DNA of 26,294 nt from Candidatus Halarchaeoplasma halalkaliphilum (GCA_007133925.1 SLLU01000029.1:1-26294), one strand, 5' to 3'; counted from the first letter of the stretch, positions 16,502-24,505 are shown. Notes: generated by a model not told the origin, from the letters alone. Made by a program: numbers and translations.

Positions 16502-16517
16502 ACCCTGAAAACAGGGT
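16502..16517. other. Short perfect hairpin
   Basis: ACCCTG and CAGGGT pair around AAAA. It sits between the UPF0175 promoter and repeat material. There is no T-run, so it is not a typical terminator. It may be a structural part of the repeat region or an operator. No gene is visible from 16448 to 16947, which otherwise holds this hairpin, a 12-bp tandem repeat and the long R1 copy. Confidence 0.35.
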
Positions 16518-16600
16518 ATCAGCGCTCGCGAGGGCATATGTAAATGACTTGACTACTATCCATAAAGATCTGTGTCTGGCTCGCCCTATCGTAACATCGA

Positions 16601-16624
16601 ATGATACGATAAATGATACGATAA
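16601..16624. repeat. 12-bp tandem duplication with flanking inverted copies
   Basis: ATGATACGATAA occurs twice head to tail (16601-16612, 16613-16624). The complement of its core, TATCGT, flanks it on both sides (about 16588 and 16631), so the strand can fold into alternative hairpins. Its position is just left of the long R1 copy and just right of the shared motif GTGTCTGGCTCG (16572). Confidence 0.6.
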
Positions 16625-16672
16625 GAAGTCTATCGTTAAGCATTTAGTATATCACGATGAAATGGTTCACCC

Positions 16673-16890
16673 CTGTGAAAGATGATGGCGAACCCCGGGT
16701 TGGTTCATAAAGGGTGAATGTGTGCCCTTCGAAAGCTATCCTGGCTCATGGGACTGGGATCCGTGGAGAAGGAGCCCCTTCGATGAGAGTTAGGTGCGCT
16801 GTTTCCATGAGCCCATGTCTGGTGTAATTCGCATGGTAAGAATATTCTCCATTATCTGCTCAGGCCTTGATTTTATCGGGAAAGTCATGT
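16673..16890 (+). repeat. Long direct repeat (left extension plus R1), copy 2
   Basis: Starts CTGTGAAAGATGATGG, continues GGGTTGGTTCATAAAGGGTGAAT, and becomes the R1 core from 16793. The same order and orientation recur at 19606-19810; by hand alignment about 80 of 98 core positions agree. It lies directly 3' of the AOR gene. A short ACGTGTTAAC-like motif at 16940 also recurs after the copy near 24600. No open frame of quality crosses it. Confidence 0.8.
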
Positions 16891-16947
16891 GATATGTAGT
16901 ATTTGTTGTACGTGTTGTATATGCGGCATATTGTTGTATAAAACGTG

Positions 16948-18744
16948 TTAAACGTTCCTGAGATCATGCAGTCTGCGGTACTCCTCCACCATCTTTTCGA
17001 TGTTGACAACACTGCCCTTGGTGGGTCCCTCCTTCAGGGGCTCCTTGGTAAATCGATCCGGGAGGGTATCCTCTGTCTTGATGCCAAACTTTTCGTTGAG
17101 TACGAGGTCCCTTTTTACGGATTCCCCAAGTAGAGTCTCAAGTTCATCCGGGTTATATTCGATACCTGTTCCGTAGTAGAGCAATCTGGCGGAATTCTCG
17201 AAGTTGATCACATCCATGCAAAGGCCGATGTTTTTACAGATGGTAAGTGAGTCCGTGAGCAATGCGATCTTCTCGGAGTAGGTCACCAGCTCCGCCTTTC
17301 CTTCCTCTGACAATCTGTCGGCGGCCTTGGGGGTACCGAATCTCTTCTCTGCAATATCATACTGTTCGGTGAGTTCGAAATATGGCTCGGCCCGTAGATG
17401 ATCCGCCCCTCTGGAGGAGACGGCATAGGTGAGACCGTATGCCTTTATACCTCTGGGGTCACCGCAGATTATATCCAACCCTTTGACCTGCATGACAAGT
17501 TTTTGCGCTTCCTCTCCGAATTTTTCTGAGAATTTCGTAGCACCTTGAGCTAGTTCTTTCCCGATACCCTCCCGGTGTGCTATCATGTGTACCAGTTCCC
17601 GCACCTTTTCCTTGTCACCCCAGCCCAAATTCAGGCCGTCAACATCTTCGGGTTTGATCAGTTCCCTTTCCTGACATTCCATTAGCCAACCGATCACCTC
17701 TCCGGTGGATATGGAATCCAGTCCAGTTTGATTGAGCTGGTAGTTCATATCCAGTGCGAACTCGAGGTCGTTCACACCGATCCTTGAAGTGAAAGAACAA
17801 AGGGTCTCGAATTCCGGTCCCTCGGATTCCGTTCCCTGGCATATATAGTACCGGGAACAGTGGACGCTGCAGTTGTAGCAGGATTTGTTCTTCACCTTGT
17901 ACCTATCGGCCAGGATTTCACCGGATATGTCATCCACATAATCGCAAACACCTTTCCGGAAGTGATTTGTTGGTAGTATCCCTATGCCGTTGAGGTCCTT
18001 CATAAGCATGGTCGTACCCAATCGATGCCTTTTATCGTATTCCGGATTGACCTTTATCTTATATTCTATGTTTTTCACTTCCTCTGAAAAGGCCAAGGGG
18101 TCGTGCAACGTAACGGGTCTGTTCCCGGCAACCGCCAGGGCCTTCAGGTTCTTTGAACCCATCACGGCTCCCATGCCGGTTCTACCGTTCACCCTGTTAC
18201 CGCTGGAAACCACACAGGCGAAGGGCACCTCTCTTTCACCGGCCACACCTATGGCCGCCACTTCTATGGAATGGTCCCTGTTATTTTTTCTTATCTTTTC
18301 AGTGGTCTCCAGTATGTTCTTACCCTCCAGTTCCGGGCACTGAACGAATCGAACACCGGAATCGGTGACCAGTAGATATAGCATGGGATCCCCGCGGCCC
18401 GTTATGATGATCTGATCGAAACCGGTGGACTTCATCCGTGCACCGAACTGTCCTCCGGCGGCGGAGTCACCGAGTATGCCTGTCAGGGGCGATCTTGCGG
18501 ATATGGTATAATAAGCACTGGCTGGGAGTATTGAACCGGTCAGGGGCCCCACGCCGAATATTAACATGTTCTCCGGTCCTAGGGGATCGCAAGAGGTATC
18601 GAGCTCTTCCAACAGTCTCTTGGTGTTGGCCGCCCTGCCGCCGATAACGTTCTTTATCCATCCCTTTTTCAGCGGTTTTATCTGAAATTCCCTTTCAGTG
18701 AGGTCCACGTAGAGGATCCTGCCTCCGTAGCCGTGTTCAATCAT
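16948..18744 (-). CDS. aor: Tungsten-dependent aldehyde ferredoxin oxidoreductase family protein
   Basis: A 598-residue AOR, full length for the family. Numbering from the ATG at 18744: [4Fe-4S] ligands are Cys289, Cys292 and Cys296 (CYNCSVHC) and Cys503 (LTICKN), closely matching the Pyrococcus furiosus spacing. Tungstopterin-region motifs are IGGRAANTK, SARSPLTG, EGPEFET and DPRGIKAYGLTYAVSSRGADH. Family members oxidise aldehydes to carboxylic acids, or run in reverse, passing electrons to ferredoxin. The frame opens further upstream (18777), but the ATG at 18744 overlaps the ferredoxin stop by 8 bases and gives the standard N-terminus MIEHGYGGRILYVDL. Third gene of a three-gene operon. Substrate is unassigned; the neighbouring ferredoxin subunit is reminiscent of WOR5-type enzymes. 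Confidence 0.93.
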   Translation of the reverse strand: MIEHGYGGRILYVDLTEREFQIKPLKKGWIKNVIGGRAANTKRLLEELDTSCDPLGPENMLIFGVGPLTGSILPASAYYTISARSPLTGILGDSAAGGQFGARMKSTGFDQIIITGRGDPMLYLLVTDSGVRFVQCPELEGKNILETTEKIRKNNRDHSIEVAAIGVAGEREVPFACVVSSGNRVNGRTGMGAVMGSKNLKALAVAGNRPVTLHDPLAFSEEVKNIEYKIKVNPEYDKRHRLGTTMLMKDLNGIGILPTNHFRKGVCDYVDDISGEILADRYKVKNKSCYNCSVHCSRYYICQGTESEGPEFETLCSFTSRIGVNDLEFALDMNYQLNQTGLDSISTGEVIGWLMECQERELIKPEDVDGLNLGWGDKEKVRELVHMIAHREGIGKELAQGATKFSEKFGEEAQKLVMQVKGLDIICGDPRGIKAYGLTYAVSSRGADHLRAEPYFELTEQYDIAEKRFGTPKAADRLSEEGKAELVTYSEKIALLTDSLTICKNIGLCMDVINFENSARLLYYGTGIEYNPDELETLLGESVKRDLVLNEKFGIKTEDTLPDRFTKEPLKEGPTKGSVVNIEKMVEEYRRLHDLRNV

Positions 18745-19249
18745 TTTCAACCCTCCATCGTTGTCTGAGCTTACCACCTTCCATGCTTACGTGATGATAT
18801 CTTTTTTCCGATGGTTTCATCCCATCGGTCTCTTTTTTACGATCCTTTAAGGATACTTGCTTACCGGGTTCGTATGATAGAGCACCCTGGGTACATGCTT
18901 CTATGCACCTTGGCTTACCTCCGCACAGATCACATACGAAGGGTATATCTTCGAAGAGCTCGACTGCACCCACAGGGCAGTTACGTTCACACGCACCGCA
19001 TTCCACGCAAAGGGTGGGGCTGACCAACACTTCACCGTGGTCTCCCATGCGTATGGCATCCGCCGGACACTGAGCACAGAACCTCTCCTCACACTGTAAA
19101 CACACTACCGGGGAATCAACGCCTTTATCGTATATATTCATGACCTTTATCCGGGATAAATTTCTATGGGTTTTCCCGGTGTGGTAAAAGGCACATGCGG
19201 TTTCACATCTTCTGCATCCGGTGCACCTGCTGATATCAACCACTATCAT
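18737..19249 (-). CDS. Ferredoxin-type electron-transfer subunit with four [4Fe-4S] clusters
   Basis: A 170-residue protein with sixteen cysteines in four clusters' worth of motifs: C9/C12/C15/C19, C50/C53/C58/C61, C81/C84/C87/C91 and C106/C109/C115/C119. This is the HycB/DmsB/CooF-like arrangement. The C-terminal 45 residues are charged and cysteine-free. It lies between the TIGR04076 gene (14-base overlap) and AOR (8-base overlap), so the three are translationally coupled. It most probably shuttles electrons between the AOR tungsten/[4Fe-4S] centre and a soluble acceptor. No signal peptide; cytoplasmic. Confidence 0.9.
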   Translation of the reverse strand: MIVVDISRCTGCRRCETACAFYHTGKTHRNLSRIKVMNIYDKGVDSPVVCLQCEERFCAQCPADAIRMGDHGEVLVSPTLCVECGACERNCPVGAVELFEDIPFVCDLCGGKPRCIEACTQGALSYEPGKQVSLKDRKKETDGMKPSEKRYHHVSMEGGKLRQRWRVEND

Positions 19250-19520
19250 GGTCGACCATCTCTATCTTGTAGATCACTTTGCCGTCGGGGTCCGGGCACT
19301 GAAAGTACTTAACACCCTTCACCCAGTGATCGTCACTCAGGTCCTCACTGGCTTGCTTTATGGGAAATACCGGCATCATGGCCTGCAGTGCCCACATACA
19401 GATATGTCCGTCTTCCGGGATCCGAAGCTTGGACCCGTCAACATAAAAATGATCTCCCACCAGCATGGGCAGGTTGCAGTATCCGTCTATCCTCTCCACG
19501 GTTATCTTCAATCTGGTCAT
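19236..19520 (-). CDS. TIGR04076 family protein, AOR-associated
   Basis: A 94-residue protein from the ATG at 19520, chosen because AAAGGAG lies 8 bases upstream; the frame itself opens at 19571. Conserved features are LKITVERIDGYC, GDHFYVDG, GHICMWALQAMMPVFP and FQCPDPDGKVIYKIE. These match my recollection of the TIGR04076 family, a small Cys-containing protein recurrent beside AOR and ferredoxin genes. Its biochemical role is not established; the Cys residues could hold a metal or cofactor. First gene of the operon with ferredoxin and AOR. Confidence 0.75.
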   Translation of the reverse strand: MTRLKITVERIDGYCNLPMLVGDHFYVDGSKLRIPEDGHICMWALQAMMPVFPIKQASEDLSDDHWVKGVKYFQCPDPDGKVIYKIEMVDHDSG

Positions 19521-19605
19521 GAAACCAACTCCTTTCGGGGTATGTGTCCAGGAAGTAAATAATTTTCCCAACTCTTGCCCTTGTATTCAATCTATCGTGA
19601 TATCT

Positions 19606-19810
19606 CTGTGAAAGATGATGGTGAACGCCGGGTTGGTTCATAAAGGGTGAATATGTGTCCTTGGAAAGCTATCTCGGTTCGTGGAGAAGGGACCCCTACG
19701 ATGAGAGATGGGTGCGCTGTTTCCATTCGCGTATGTCTGGTATGATCCGCATGGTAAGAACACCCTCCATTGGCTGCTCAGGATTTGATGTTCTAGAGAA
19801 AGTCATGTTA
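19606..19810 (+). repeat. Long direct repeat (left extension plus R1), copy 3
   Basis: Second full copy of the long repeat, with the R1 core from 19711 (GGTGCGCTGTTTCCAT...GCATGGTAAGAA...CTGCTCAGG...GAAAGTCATGT). It lacks about 14 bases present in copy 2 near 16750. With copy 2 it brackets the AOR operon as direct repeats. It lies directly 3' of the Fic gene, which ends at 19835. No supported gene occurs from 19521 to 19834. Confidence 0.8.
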
Positions 19811-19834
19811 TCATCATACCTGGAAAAATTACAA

Positions 19835-20725
19835 CTATTTCCGACCCAATGATAAAACGTACTGTTCCAGGGCCCGGGGGCTTGTCCTCCATTCCCGTCC
19901 CTCCCTCAGCGCCGGCAGCTCGCCCTGACTGCATCTCAGGGCCAGGTATTTCTCGTTGTACGGGGATATCTCCGAGGACTCCTTCAATGAGATCAGAATG
20001 TCCGCGGAAGTCCCTACCTGGTCCAGCAGGTCCAACAAACTCGAGGCCATACTTACCTTCAGTAGATCTTCCAGAGCGGACGGGTTCTCACTGGTATACT
20101 CGTTCAAAGAGCGTATGTATTCATCCCTCTGCTTTGGTAATATGTGTACGGGGGGCCAGTTCCTGTTCAAAAAGTGCAGGTTCAACAACAATCTACCTAT
20201 GCGGCCGTTCCCGTCGCTGAAGGGATGTATCCTTTGGAATTCGTGATGCATCCAGGCACCAAGGGTAAAGGTATCCTCACCCTCTACATCTCTCCTCCGG
20301 TACTCTTCCTCCCACCTGATCATCTCGTCCCGGACCTTTTCCATACGGGGCGGAGACATTTTAGCACCCGTAATCCTGACGTTTATGCGTCTCCAGCTCC
20401 CGGCGTCCTTAAACACTCCGAAGAATACCCGTTCATGCAATTCCAAAACCAACTCCAGATCCATCTCTTTGTGATCCTTCAAAGAACGAAAAGCTTCTTC
20501 GTGCTGGATGGTAACACGAACATCATCCACCGGTTTACCGGCGGGAGTCAAACCCTGAAAAAGAATTTTCTCGGCATCCTTCCAACCGATGGTGCTTCCC
20601 TCGATGGCATTGGTCCCCCAGGTGTTCAAGGCCGAAGTGCGCTTCCAGACGGGATCCGGCAGGTCCGTGAGTGACACCCTTTCCAGGAGTTCGGATCTCA
20701 ATTCTCGTAATATGGATTGCAACAT
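19835..20725 (-). CDS. Fic-domain protein (class II, self-inhibited AMP-transferase type)
   Basis: A 296-residue protein from the ATG at 20725. The catalytic loop HPFSDGNGRIGR (167-178) is intact, with the His that activates the target hydroxyl and the nucleotide-binding Asn/Arg. The inhibitory motif TNAIEG (38-43, [S/T]xxxE[G/N]) lies N-terminal, defining class II, in which the Glu competes for the ATP gamma-phosphate site. The beta-hairpin flap region GAKMSPPRMEKV lies between. The C-terminal 60 residues look like a degraded winged helix. Such enzymes AMPylate or de-AMPylate protein targets. An ATG at 20743 also exists, but the TATA box is 28 bases before 20725. A decayed copy of its 3' end lies at 14335-14390. 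Confidence 0.9.
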   Translation of the reverse strand: MLQSILRELRSELLERVSLTDLPDPVWKRTSALNTWGTNAIEGSTIGWKDAEKILFQGLTPAGKPVDDVRVTIQHEEAFRSLKDHKEMDLELVLELHERVFFGVFKDAGSWRRINVRITGAKMSPPRMEKVRDEMIRWEEEYRRRDVEGEDTFTLGAWMHHEFQRIHPFSDGNGRIGRLLLNLHFLNRNWPPVHILPKQRDEYIRSLNEYTSENPSALEDLLKVSMASSLLDLLDQVGTSADILISLKESSEISPYNEKYLALRCSQGELPALREGREWRTSPRALEQYVLSLGRK

Positions 20726-20749
20726 GTAATAGATACTAATCATATATCA

Positions 20750-20757
20750 TATTTAAA
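20750..20757 (-). promoter_or_regulatory. TATA box for the Fic gene
   Basis: On the minus strand TTTAAATA is centred about 28 bases before the ATG at 20725. No Shine-Dalgarno site lies between, so it is probably a leaderless transcript. Confidence 0.5.
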
Positions 20758-20839
20758 CATATCTGATTAATCATCAGGGACGTACGTTAGTACAAGTAAT
20801 GGTAGTGATGAGCTGTCATCCTGTGATGACGGAGGTGTT

Positions 20840-20860
20840 GTAGAGGATCGACCATCACGG
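20840..20860 (+). repeat. Shared motif, copy at 15591-15611
   Basis: GTAGAGGATCGACCATCA followed by GGG occurs here and at 15591, in the same orientation and differing at one base after the shared core. Both lie in gene-free spacers of the island, preceded by TGATG-containing sequence. Possibly the edge of a mobile or recombination unit. Confidence 0.55.
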
Positions 20861-20871
20861 GAACGAAATCC

Positions 20872-20879
20872 ATTAAAAG
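20872..20879 (+). promoter_or_regulatory. TATA box for the AlbA-like gene
   Basis: ATTAAAAG is centred 29 bases before the ATG at 20905. This selects that ATG over an in-frame TTG at 20896. Confidence 0.4.
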
Positions 20880-20904
20880 GATTACTGTTATACCATTGGC
20901 GGGC

Positions 20905-22281
20905 ATGAACCAAGAACAGTTGAAAGACCTGATACAAAAGGGAGAATCGGAAGTAATCGAGTTCAAGGGATCATTAAAACTCCATAACAGCATAGGTGAA
21001 GCCATCTCGGCCTTTTCCAACTCCAAAGGAGGGATCATACTGATAGGGCTTGCTGATTCAGGAACGATTAAAGGTGTTGACTTGGGAAAAGACACTCTAG
21101 AAAAACTCGCTAACAGTATAAAGCATCACACCGACCCTTCGATCTATCCTTCGATAAGCACAGAAATAATCGATGGAAAAGATTTGATCATGATCAAGGT
21201 CGAAGAGAGTTCAGAAAAACCGGTCTTTTACCGAAACAGAGCCTACAAGAGAGTTGGAAAAAGCACCCATAAACTCAATTCCTCAGGGATTTGAAAACTA
21301 GCAAAGGAATCTGGTGAAAAAGTTTACTGGGACGAGCAGATATGCGAAGAAGCAAGCTTAGAAGATATTGATGAGGATAAAGTGAGGGAGTTCCTCAAGA
21401 CAGCTAGACAGAGAAGAGACCTGGATATCGATCCTGAAACACCTCTAAAAGAGGCACTTGAAAGGTTGGAGGTTCTAAAAAACGGAAAACCCACAAATGC
21501 GTGTATCCTTCTTTTTGGAAAGGAACCTCAGAGATTCTTTAGGCAGGCGGAAGTAAGGTGTGGAAAGTTCAAAGGAACAGAACCAGTAAAACCCTTTCTA
21601 GATATGAAAGTTATAGGTAGTACGGTTATTGACCAAGTTGATGAAGCAGAGAAATTTATATTAAATAATATGAAAAAAGAAGCATGGTTAGAACCCGGTG
21701 AAGTAAAAAGGAGAGAAAAATGGGAATACCCTCCAGATGCGGTAAGAGAAGCTATAGTAAATGCGGTTTGCCACAGAGATTACACCCCTCAGTCCAATGT
21801 TCAAGTAAGAATGTTCGATGACAGAATTGAGATTTGGGGTGTTGGTTCTTTGCCAGAACCATTGACCACAGATGATTTAACCGAAGAACATAGATCAGTT
21901 CTAAGAAATCCTTCGATCGGTGAATGCTTTTTCTTGATCAAATTCATTGAACGATGGGGAACGGGAACCAATGAAATAATAAAAGAATGTCTGAACCATG
22001 ATCTGCCAGAACCAGAGTTCAAAATAATTACAGATAGTTTGGTTGTAATAATAAGGAAGAAAATAACTGAAGAATTCCTCAGAGAAAAAGGTTTAAACGA
22101 AAGGCAGATAAAAGGTATTAGGTACGTTGAAGAGAAGGGCTTCATTACAAACAAGAAATATAGGAAAATAAATCCAGATATCTCTGATAGAACTGCACTA
22201 AATGACCTAAAGGAGTTAGTTAAAAAAGGATTATTGGAAGCTAGAGGTGAAAAGAAATCCAGATCTTATCAATTGCGATGA
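20905..22281 (+). pseudogene. AlbA_2/Schlafen-like ATP-binding protein (RecG-related family), broken by one in-frame stop
   Basis: One continuous frame of 458 codons interrupted only by TGA at 21292-21294. The first part (129 residues) is an AlbA_2 putative DNA-binding domain: GESEVIEFKGSL...ISAFSNSKGGIILIGLADSG...NRAYKRVG. After the stop the frame continues KLAKESGEKVYWDEQ. It then carries a GHKL-type HATPase_c_4 region: DAVREAIVNAVCHRDY, FDDRIEIWGVGSLPE, IERWGTGTNEIIKEC. It closes with a winged helix (EEKGFITNKKYRKINPD). Homologues usually have Arg-Lys/Arg at the stop position, so a CGA to TGA transition is likely. The second half could restart at GTG 21382. The gene is markedly A/T-richer than its neighbours and is the only intact-length island gene on the plus strand, both suggesting transfer. 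Confidence 0.8.
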
Positions 22282-22313
22282 TTTCGGATAAATTTCGGAT
22301 AAATTTCGGATAA
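22281..22313. repeat. Triple tandem repeat of ATTTCGGATAA
   Basis: Three exact copies of an 11-bp unit lie immediately after the stop codon of the AlbA-like gene and just before the fragment of a second AlbA-like gene. They may mark a replication-slippage or recombination junction. Confidence 0.75.
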
Positions 22314-22322
22314 AAAACGTAC

Positions 22323-22451
22323 GCAGAAAAATTCGTTTTGAGAAACATCAGAAAGGCTGCTTGGATCGAGCCTGGAAAGATAGAGCGGCAGGAAAAATGG
22401 GAATATCCGTTAGATGCTGTCAGAGAAGCTATTACTAATGCGGCATTATAA
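22323..22451 (+). pseudogene. Fragment of a second AlbA/HATPase-like gene
   Basis: The plus strand encodes AEKFVLRNIRKAAWIEPGK and then ERQEKWEYPLDAVREAITNAAL before TAA. This closely matches residues of the intact-length gene just upstream (AEKFILNNMKKEAWLEPGE...EKWEYPPDAVREAIVNAV). Only about 42 codons remain, with no start. The differences show it is a diverged paralogue rather than a recent local duplication. Confidence 0.8.
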
Positions 22452-22464
22452 TTACCGATCCACT

Positions 22465-23241
22465 TCAAATGTCACCAAGATCCGCTTCCAGTGTATTTAC
22501 CAGTTCATCCCAGTTGGGTCTTAGGCTCCGGGGGATGAAGTGGTTGGTCGAGTTCCCGATGTAAGTTATGTTGTTTTTTACGTTCTTCATGGCCTCTTTG
22601 ATGTTTGAAGAAAGGCCCCCCTGGAGCCTGTAAAAGTCCATGTTGAGCCTGAGAGCTTCCCGGAGTTTCTCCTTGTCGTACCCGTTATGGAGGGCATGGA
22701 AAACGTCGTAGAGGTCCTTACCTTCCATCCTACGGCAGAGGGCGATGATCTTCTTGGCGAGTATGTCCTCCATGGAATAAACAGAGAAGATGGTGGGATG
22801 GGCGTCCGAGAAGGGCGACTTCACGAGGATGCTGGACCGTTCGAGGTAGGGGGGCATGCTCAGGTAGAACTCCACCATCACCCTGTCATTTTGTCCGAGC
22901 TCGTTGGTGTAACGGCAGTCGAAACTTGCGGTCCTGTGCAGCATCCTGGGACCTTCCACTTCCATGTCCTCTATGCCTGCCATCCCCTTCCTTATGTCAT
23001 CCATCTTTCGTTGTATCGATCCCTCCCCGAGGTGATCAAGGTCTATATCTTCCGAGAACCTGCTCACGCCTCTTTTCGAGAGGTGAACCCGGTTGAGGGC
23101 GGTTCCGCCCTTCAACGTCACATCCTCCCCGAAAACCTCCCATAGTCTGGAGAGGAGGTACGATACCTTCTCGTCCTTGGATATGTAGTTGAGTCCGAGA
23201 CCCGTCTTGGCGGCGGTATATCGCAGTATTTCAATATCCAT
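22465..23241 (-). CDS. abiEii: AbiEii-type nucleotidyltransferase toxin
   Basis: A 258-residue nucleotidyltransferase-like protein of the AbiEii/MenT family. The ATG at 23241 overlaps the AbiEi stop by 11 bases and yields the natural start MDIEILRYTAAKTGL; the longer frame to 23343 only adds antisense-like residues. Core motifs are TLKGGTALNRVHL (motif I, GG-T) and SRFSEDIDLDHL (the D-x-D pair). A later EDILAKKIIALCRRMEGKDLYDVFHAL matches the family's helical region. Family members transfer nucleotides to tRNA 3' ends or phosphorylate tRNA, causing growth arrest upon phage attack. It is the second gene of the AbiE pair. Confidence 0.88.
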   Translation of the reverse strand: MDIEILRYTAAKTGLGLNYISKDEKVSYLLSRLWEVFGEDVTLKGGTALNRVHLSKRGVSRFSEDIDLDHLGEGSIQRKMDDIRKGMAGIEDMEVEGPRMLHRTASFDCRYTNELGQNDRVMVEFYLSMPPYLERSSILVKSPFSDAHPTIFSVYSMEDILAKKIIALCRRMEGKDLYDVFHALHNGYDKEKLREALRLNMDFYRLQGGLSSNIKEAMKNVKNNITYIGNSTNHFIPRSLRPNWDELVNTLEADLGDI

Positions 23242-24022
23242 GATACCACCCGAGCAGAGATCCTGTGTTGTCCAGTATGTTCCATTTCCCGGAGTAACTT
23301 CCCCTGGATGGGGCGGTGGGGATGAGCTTGGTCCGATCCCCACGGTTCCTCAGGAAGAACGAGACTACCCGTTCCGGAACCTCAAAGTCCAGTTCCCTCT
23401 GCATCCTGTCCAGGACATATCCCGTGCGCTGACAGAGGGAATGGGATGCGAACCGTTGGAAATAGTCAAGGAAGCGGTTCCAATCCATCCCTCCTTTATC
23501 ATAGAGGGCTTTGGTGACGGTTCCGTATCCCCCGGCATGTTGGGGTTTGTAGAAGCAGTCGAAGAACGTTTTCTCCAAGCTCGAGACGTACAAGCCCCTG
23601 TGGCTGGTCATGCCCACTGCCAGTTCCCCCATGGCCACTGCCCTGAATGTGTAATCGCCTATCTCCCTTGTTCGAGAGGTGTGCGGTGTGACCACGAAGA
23701 CGGTGAAGGGTTCGTATTCCATGAGATCATAGAGCCGCAGTGCGGATGAGAATCCGATATAGCCGCTGTACAGTGCTAGAGCGATCTCGTAGGGGTCCTC
23801 TATAACCGGCTCATGGGACGGCCTCTTCTGGACCAGATACATGCCCTGCTTTATGCGGTACAGCCTCCCCTTTTTCTGTAGTGAGGACAGGACCTTGTAC
23901 ACCATATCTTTACCCAGTCCCGGGAACATGTCCACCACCTCGCCCGTGCTTATGAGTCTGGCGTGGGCTATGGTTCCGTACACACGCTGCTCGCTCCCGC
24001 TCAAGTAGTGATTTTTCTGCAT
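23231..24022 (-). CDS. abiEi: AbiEi antitoxin (transcriptional regulator)
   Basis: A 263-residue protein from the ATG at 24022, which lies 30 bases after a TATA box. Residues 1-65 form a winged helix (SEQRVYGTIAHARLISTGEVVDMFPGLGKDMVYKVLSSLQKKGRLYRIKQGMYLV). Next are the AbiEi C-terminal domain patterns YIGFSSALRLYDLMEYEPFTVFVVT and SSLEKTFFDCFYKPQHAGGYGTVTKAL. AbiEi binds its own promoter and neutralises AbiEii. The open frame runs on to 24499, but that part is antisense to an ATPase remnant and is not credible. An intermediate ATG at 24085 adds 21 residues. Confidence 0.85.
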   Translation of the reverse strand: MQKNHYLSGSEQRVYGTIAHARLISTGEVVDMFPGLGKDMVYKVLSSLQKKGRLYRIKQGMYLVQKRPSHEPVIEDPYEIALALYSGYIGFSSALRLYDLMEYEPFTVFVVTPHTSRTREIGDYTFRAVAMGELAVGMTSHRGLYVSSLEKTFFDCFYKPQHAGGYGTVTKALYDKGGMDWNRFLDYFQRFASHSLCQRTGYVLDRMQRELDFEVPERVVSFFLRNRGDRTKLIPTAPSRGSYSGKWNILDNTGSLLGWYHGY

Positions 24023-24047
24023 CAACTGACCATAACGGGAAGCTACC

Positions 24048-24057
24048 TTATAAAAAT
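24048..24057 (-). promoter_or_regulatory. TATA box for the AbiE operon
   Basis: On the minus strand TTTTTATAAG is centred 30 bases before the ATG at 24022. It supports that start and a leaderless transcript; AbiEi autoregulation would act here. Confidence 0.5.
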
Positions 24058-24190
24058 TACTACGTTTTACGGAAGATGAGCTCATCCCGCCGCTGTAACC
24101 TGGGCGGTGGTGCAGATACGTACATCGCATTGTACGAATATGCGTATTATTCGTACATGGGAATATCACACATCGATGGGAACCCTTGGG

Positions 24191-24487
24191 AACATAAGGG
24201 GGGGTTCCCTTTCCGAGATAGTGGCCATGAACCAACTGGATGCTCGATATTACTGGCGTCATCCCGGGAACGAAGTAGATCTTATCTCCGGTCAGAGGGG
24301 CGAGATCGTGGTGGAGGTGAAGTACGGCCCCAAAGCCCCCCTCAACTTCCATAGATACGCCGAGGTTAGGGATCTGGAGAAAGCTATCGTGCTCACCCAT
24401 AACAGCACCGGGTCCGGCCTTTCGGGGGATATCCCGTACACGAAAGTACCGGTTTGGGCCTTGGGTGCCGGTGCGAAGGTATACTGA
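24191..24487 (+). pseudogene. C-terminal remnant of a DUF4143-type AAA ATPase gene
   Basis: About 98 codons on the plus strand match the C-terminal nuclease-like domain of archaeal/bacterial DUF4143 ATPases. The pattern is GGSLSEIVAMNQLDARYYWR, GNEVDLISG, EIVVEVKYGP and LEKAIVLTHNS, ending GLSGDIPYTKVPVWALG before the TGA at 24485. The ATPase domain with its Walker motifs is entirely missing, and the sequence before 24191 is unrelated or frameshifted. Shorter pieces of the same 3' end occur at 15327-15410 and 25396-25530. Confidence 0.75.
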
Positions 24488-24505
24488 GGTGAGAGTCATT
24501 CAACT

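Noticed and set aside
15400..16950. tRNA or other structured RNA genes in the island spacers
   Set aside because: No cloverleaf, TTCGA-type T-loop or CCA-adjacent acceptor stem could be found by eye in any spacer.
21292..21294. Selenocysteine or programmed readthrough at the TGA in the AlbA-like gene
   Set aside because: Homologues have Arg here rather than Cys/Sec, and no SECIS-like structure or readthrough context was seen. A CGA to TGA mutation is simpler.
23243..24499. Extended starts for AbiEii (to 23343) and AbiEi (to 24499)
   Set aside because: The extra residues are not family-like. The AbiEi extension is antisense to an ATPase remnant; TATA spacing and stop/start overlap favour 24022 and 23241.
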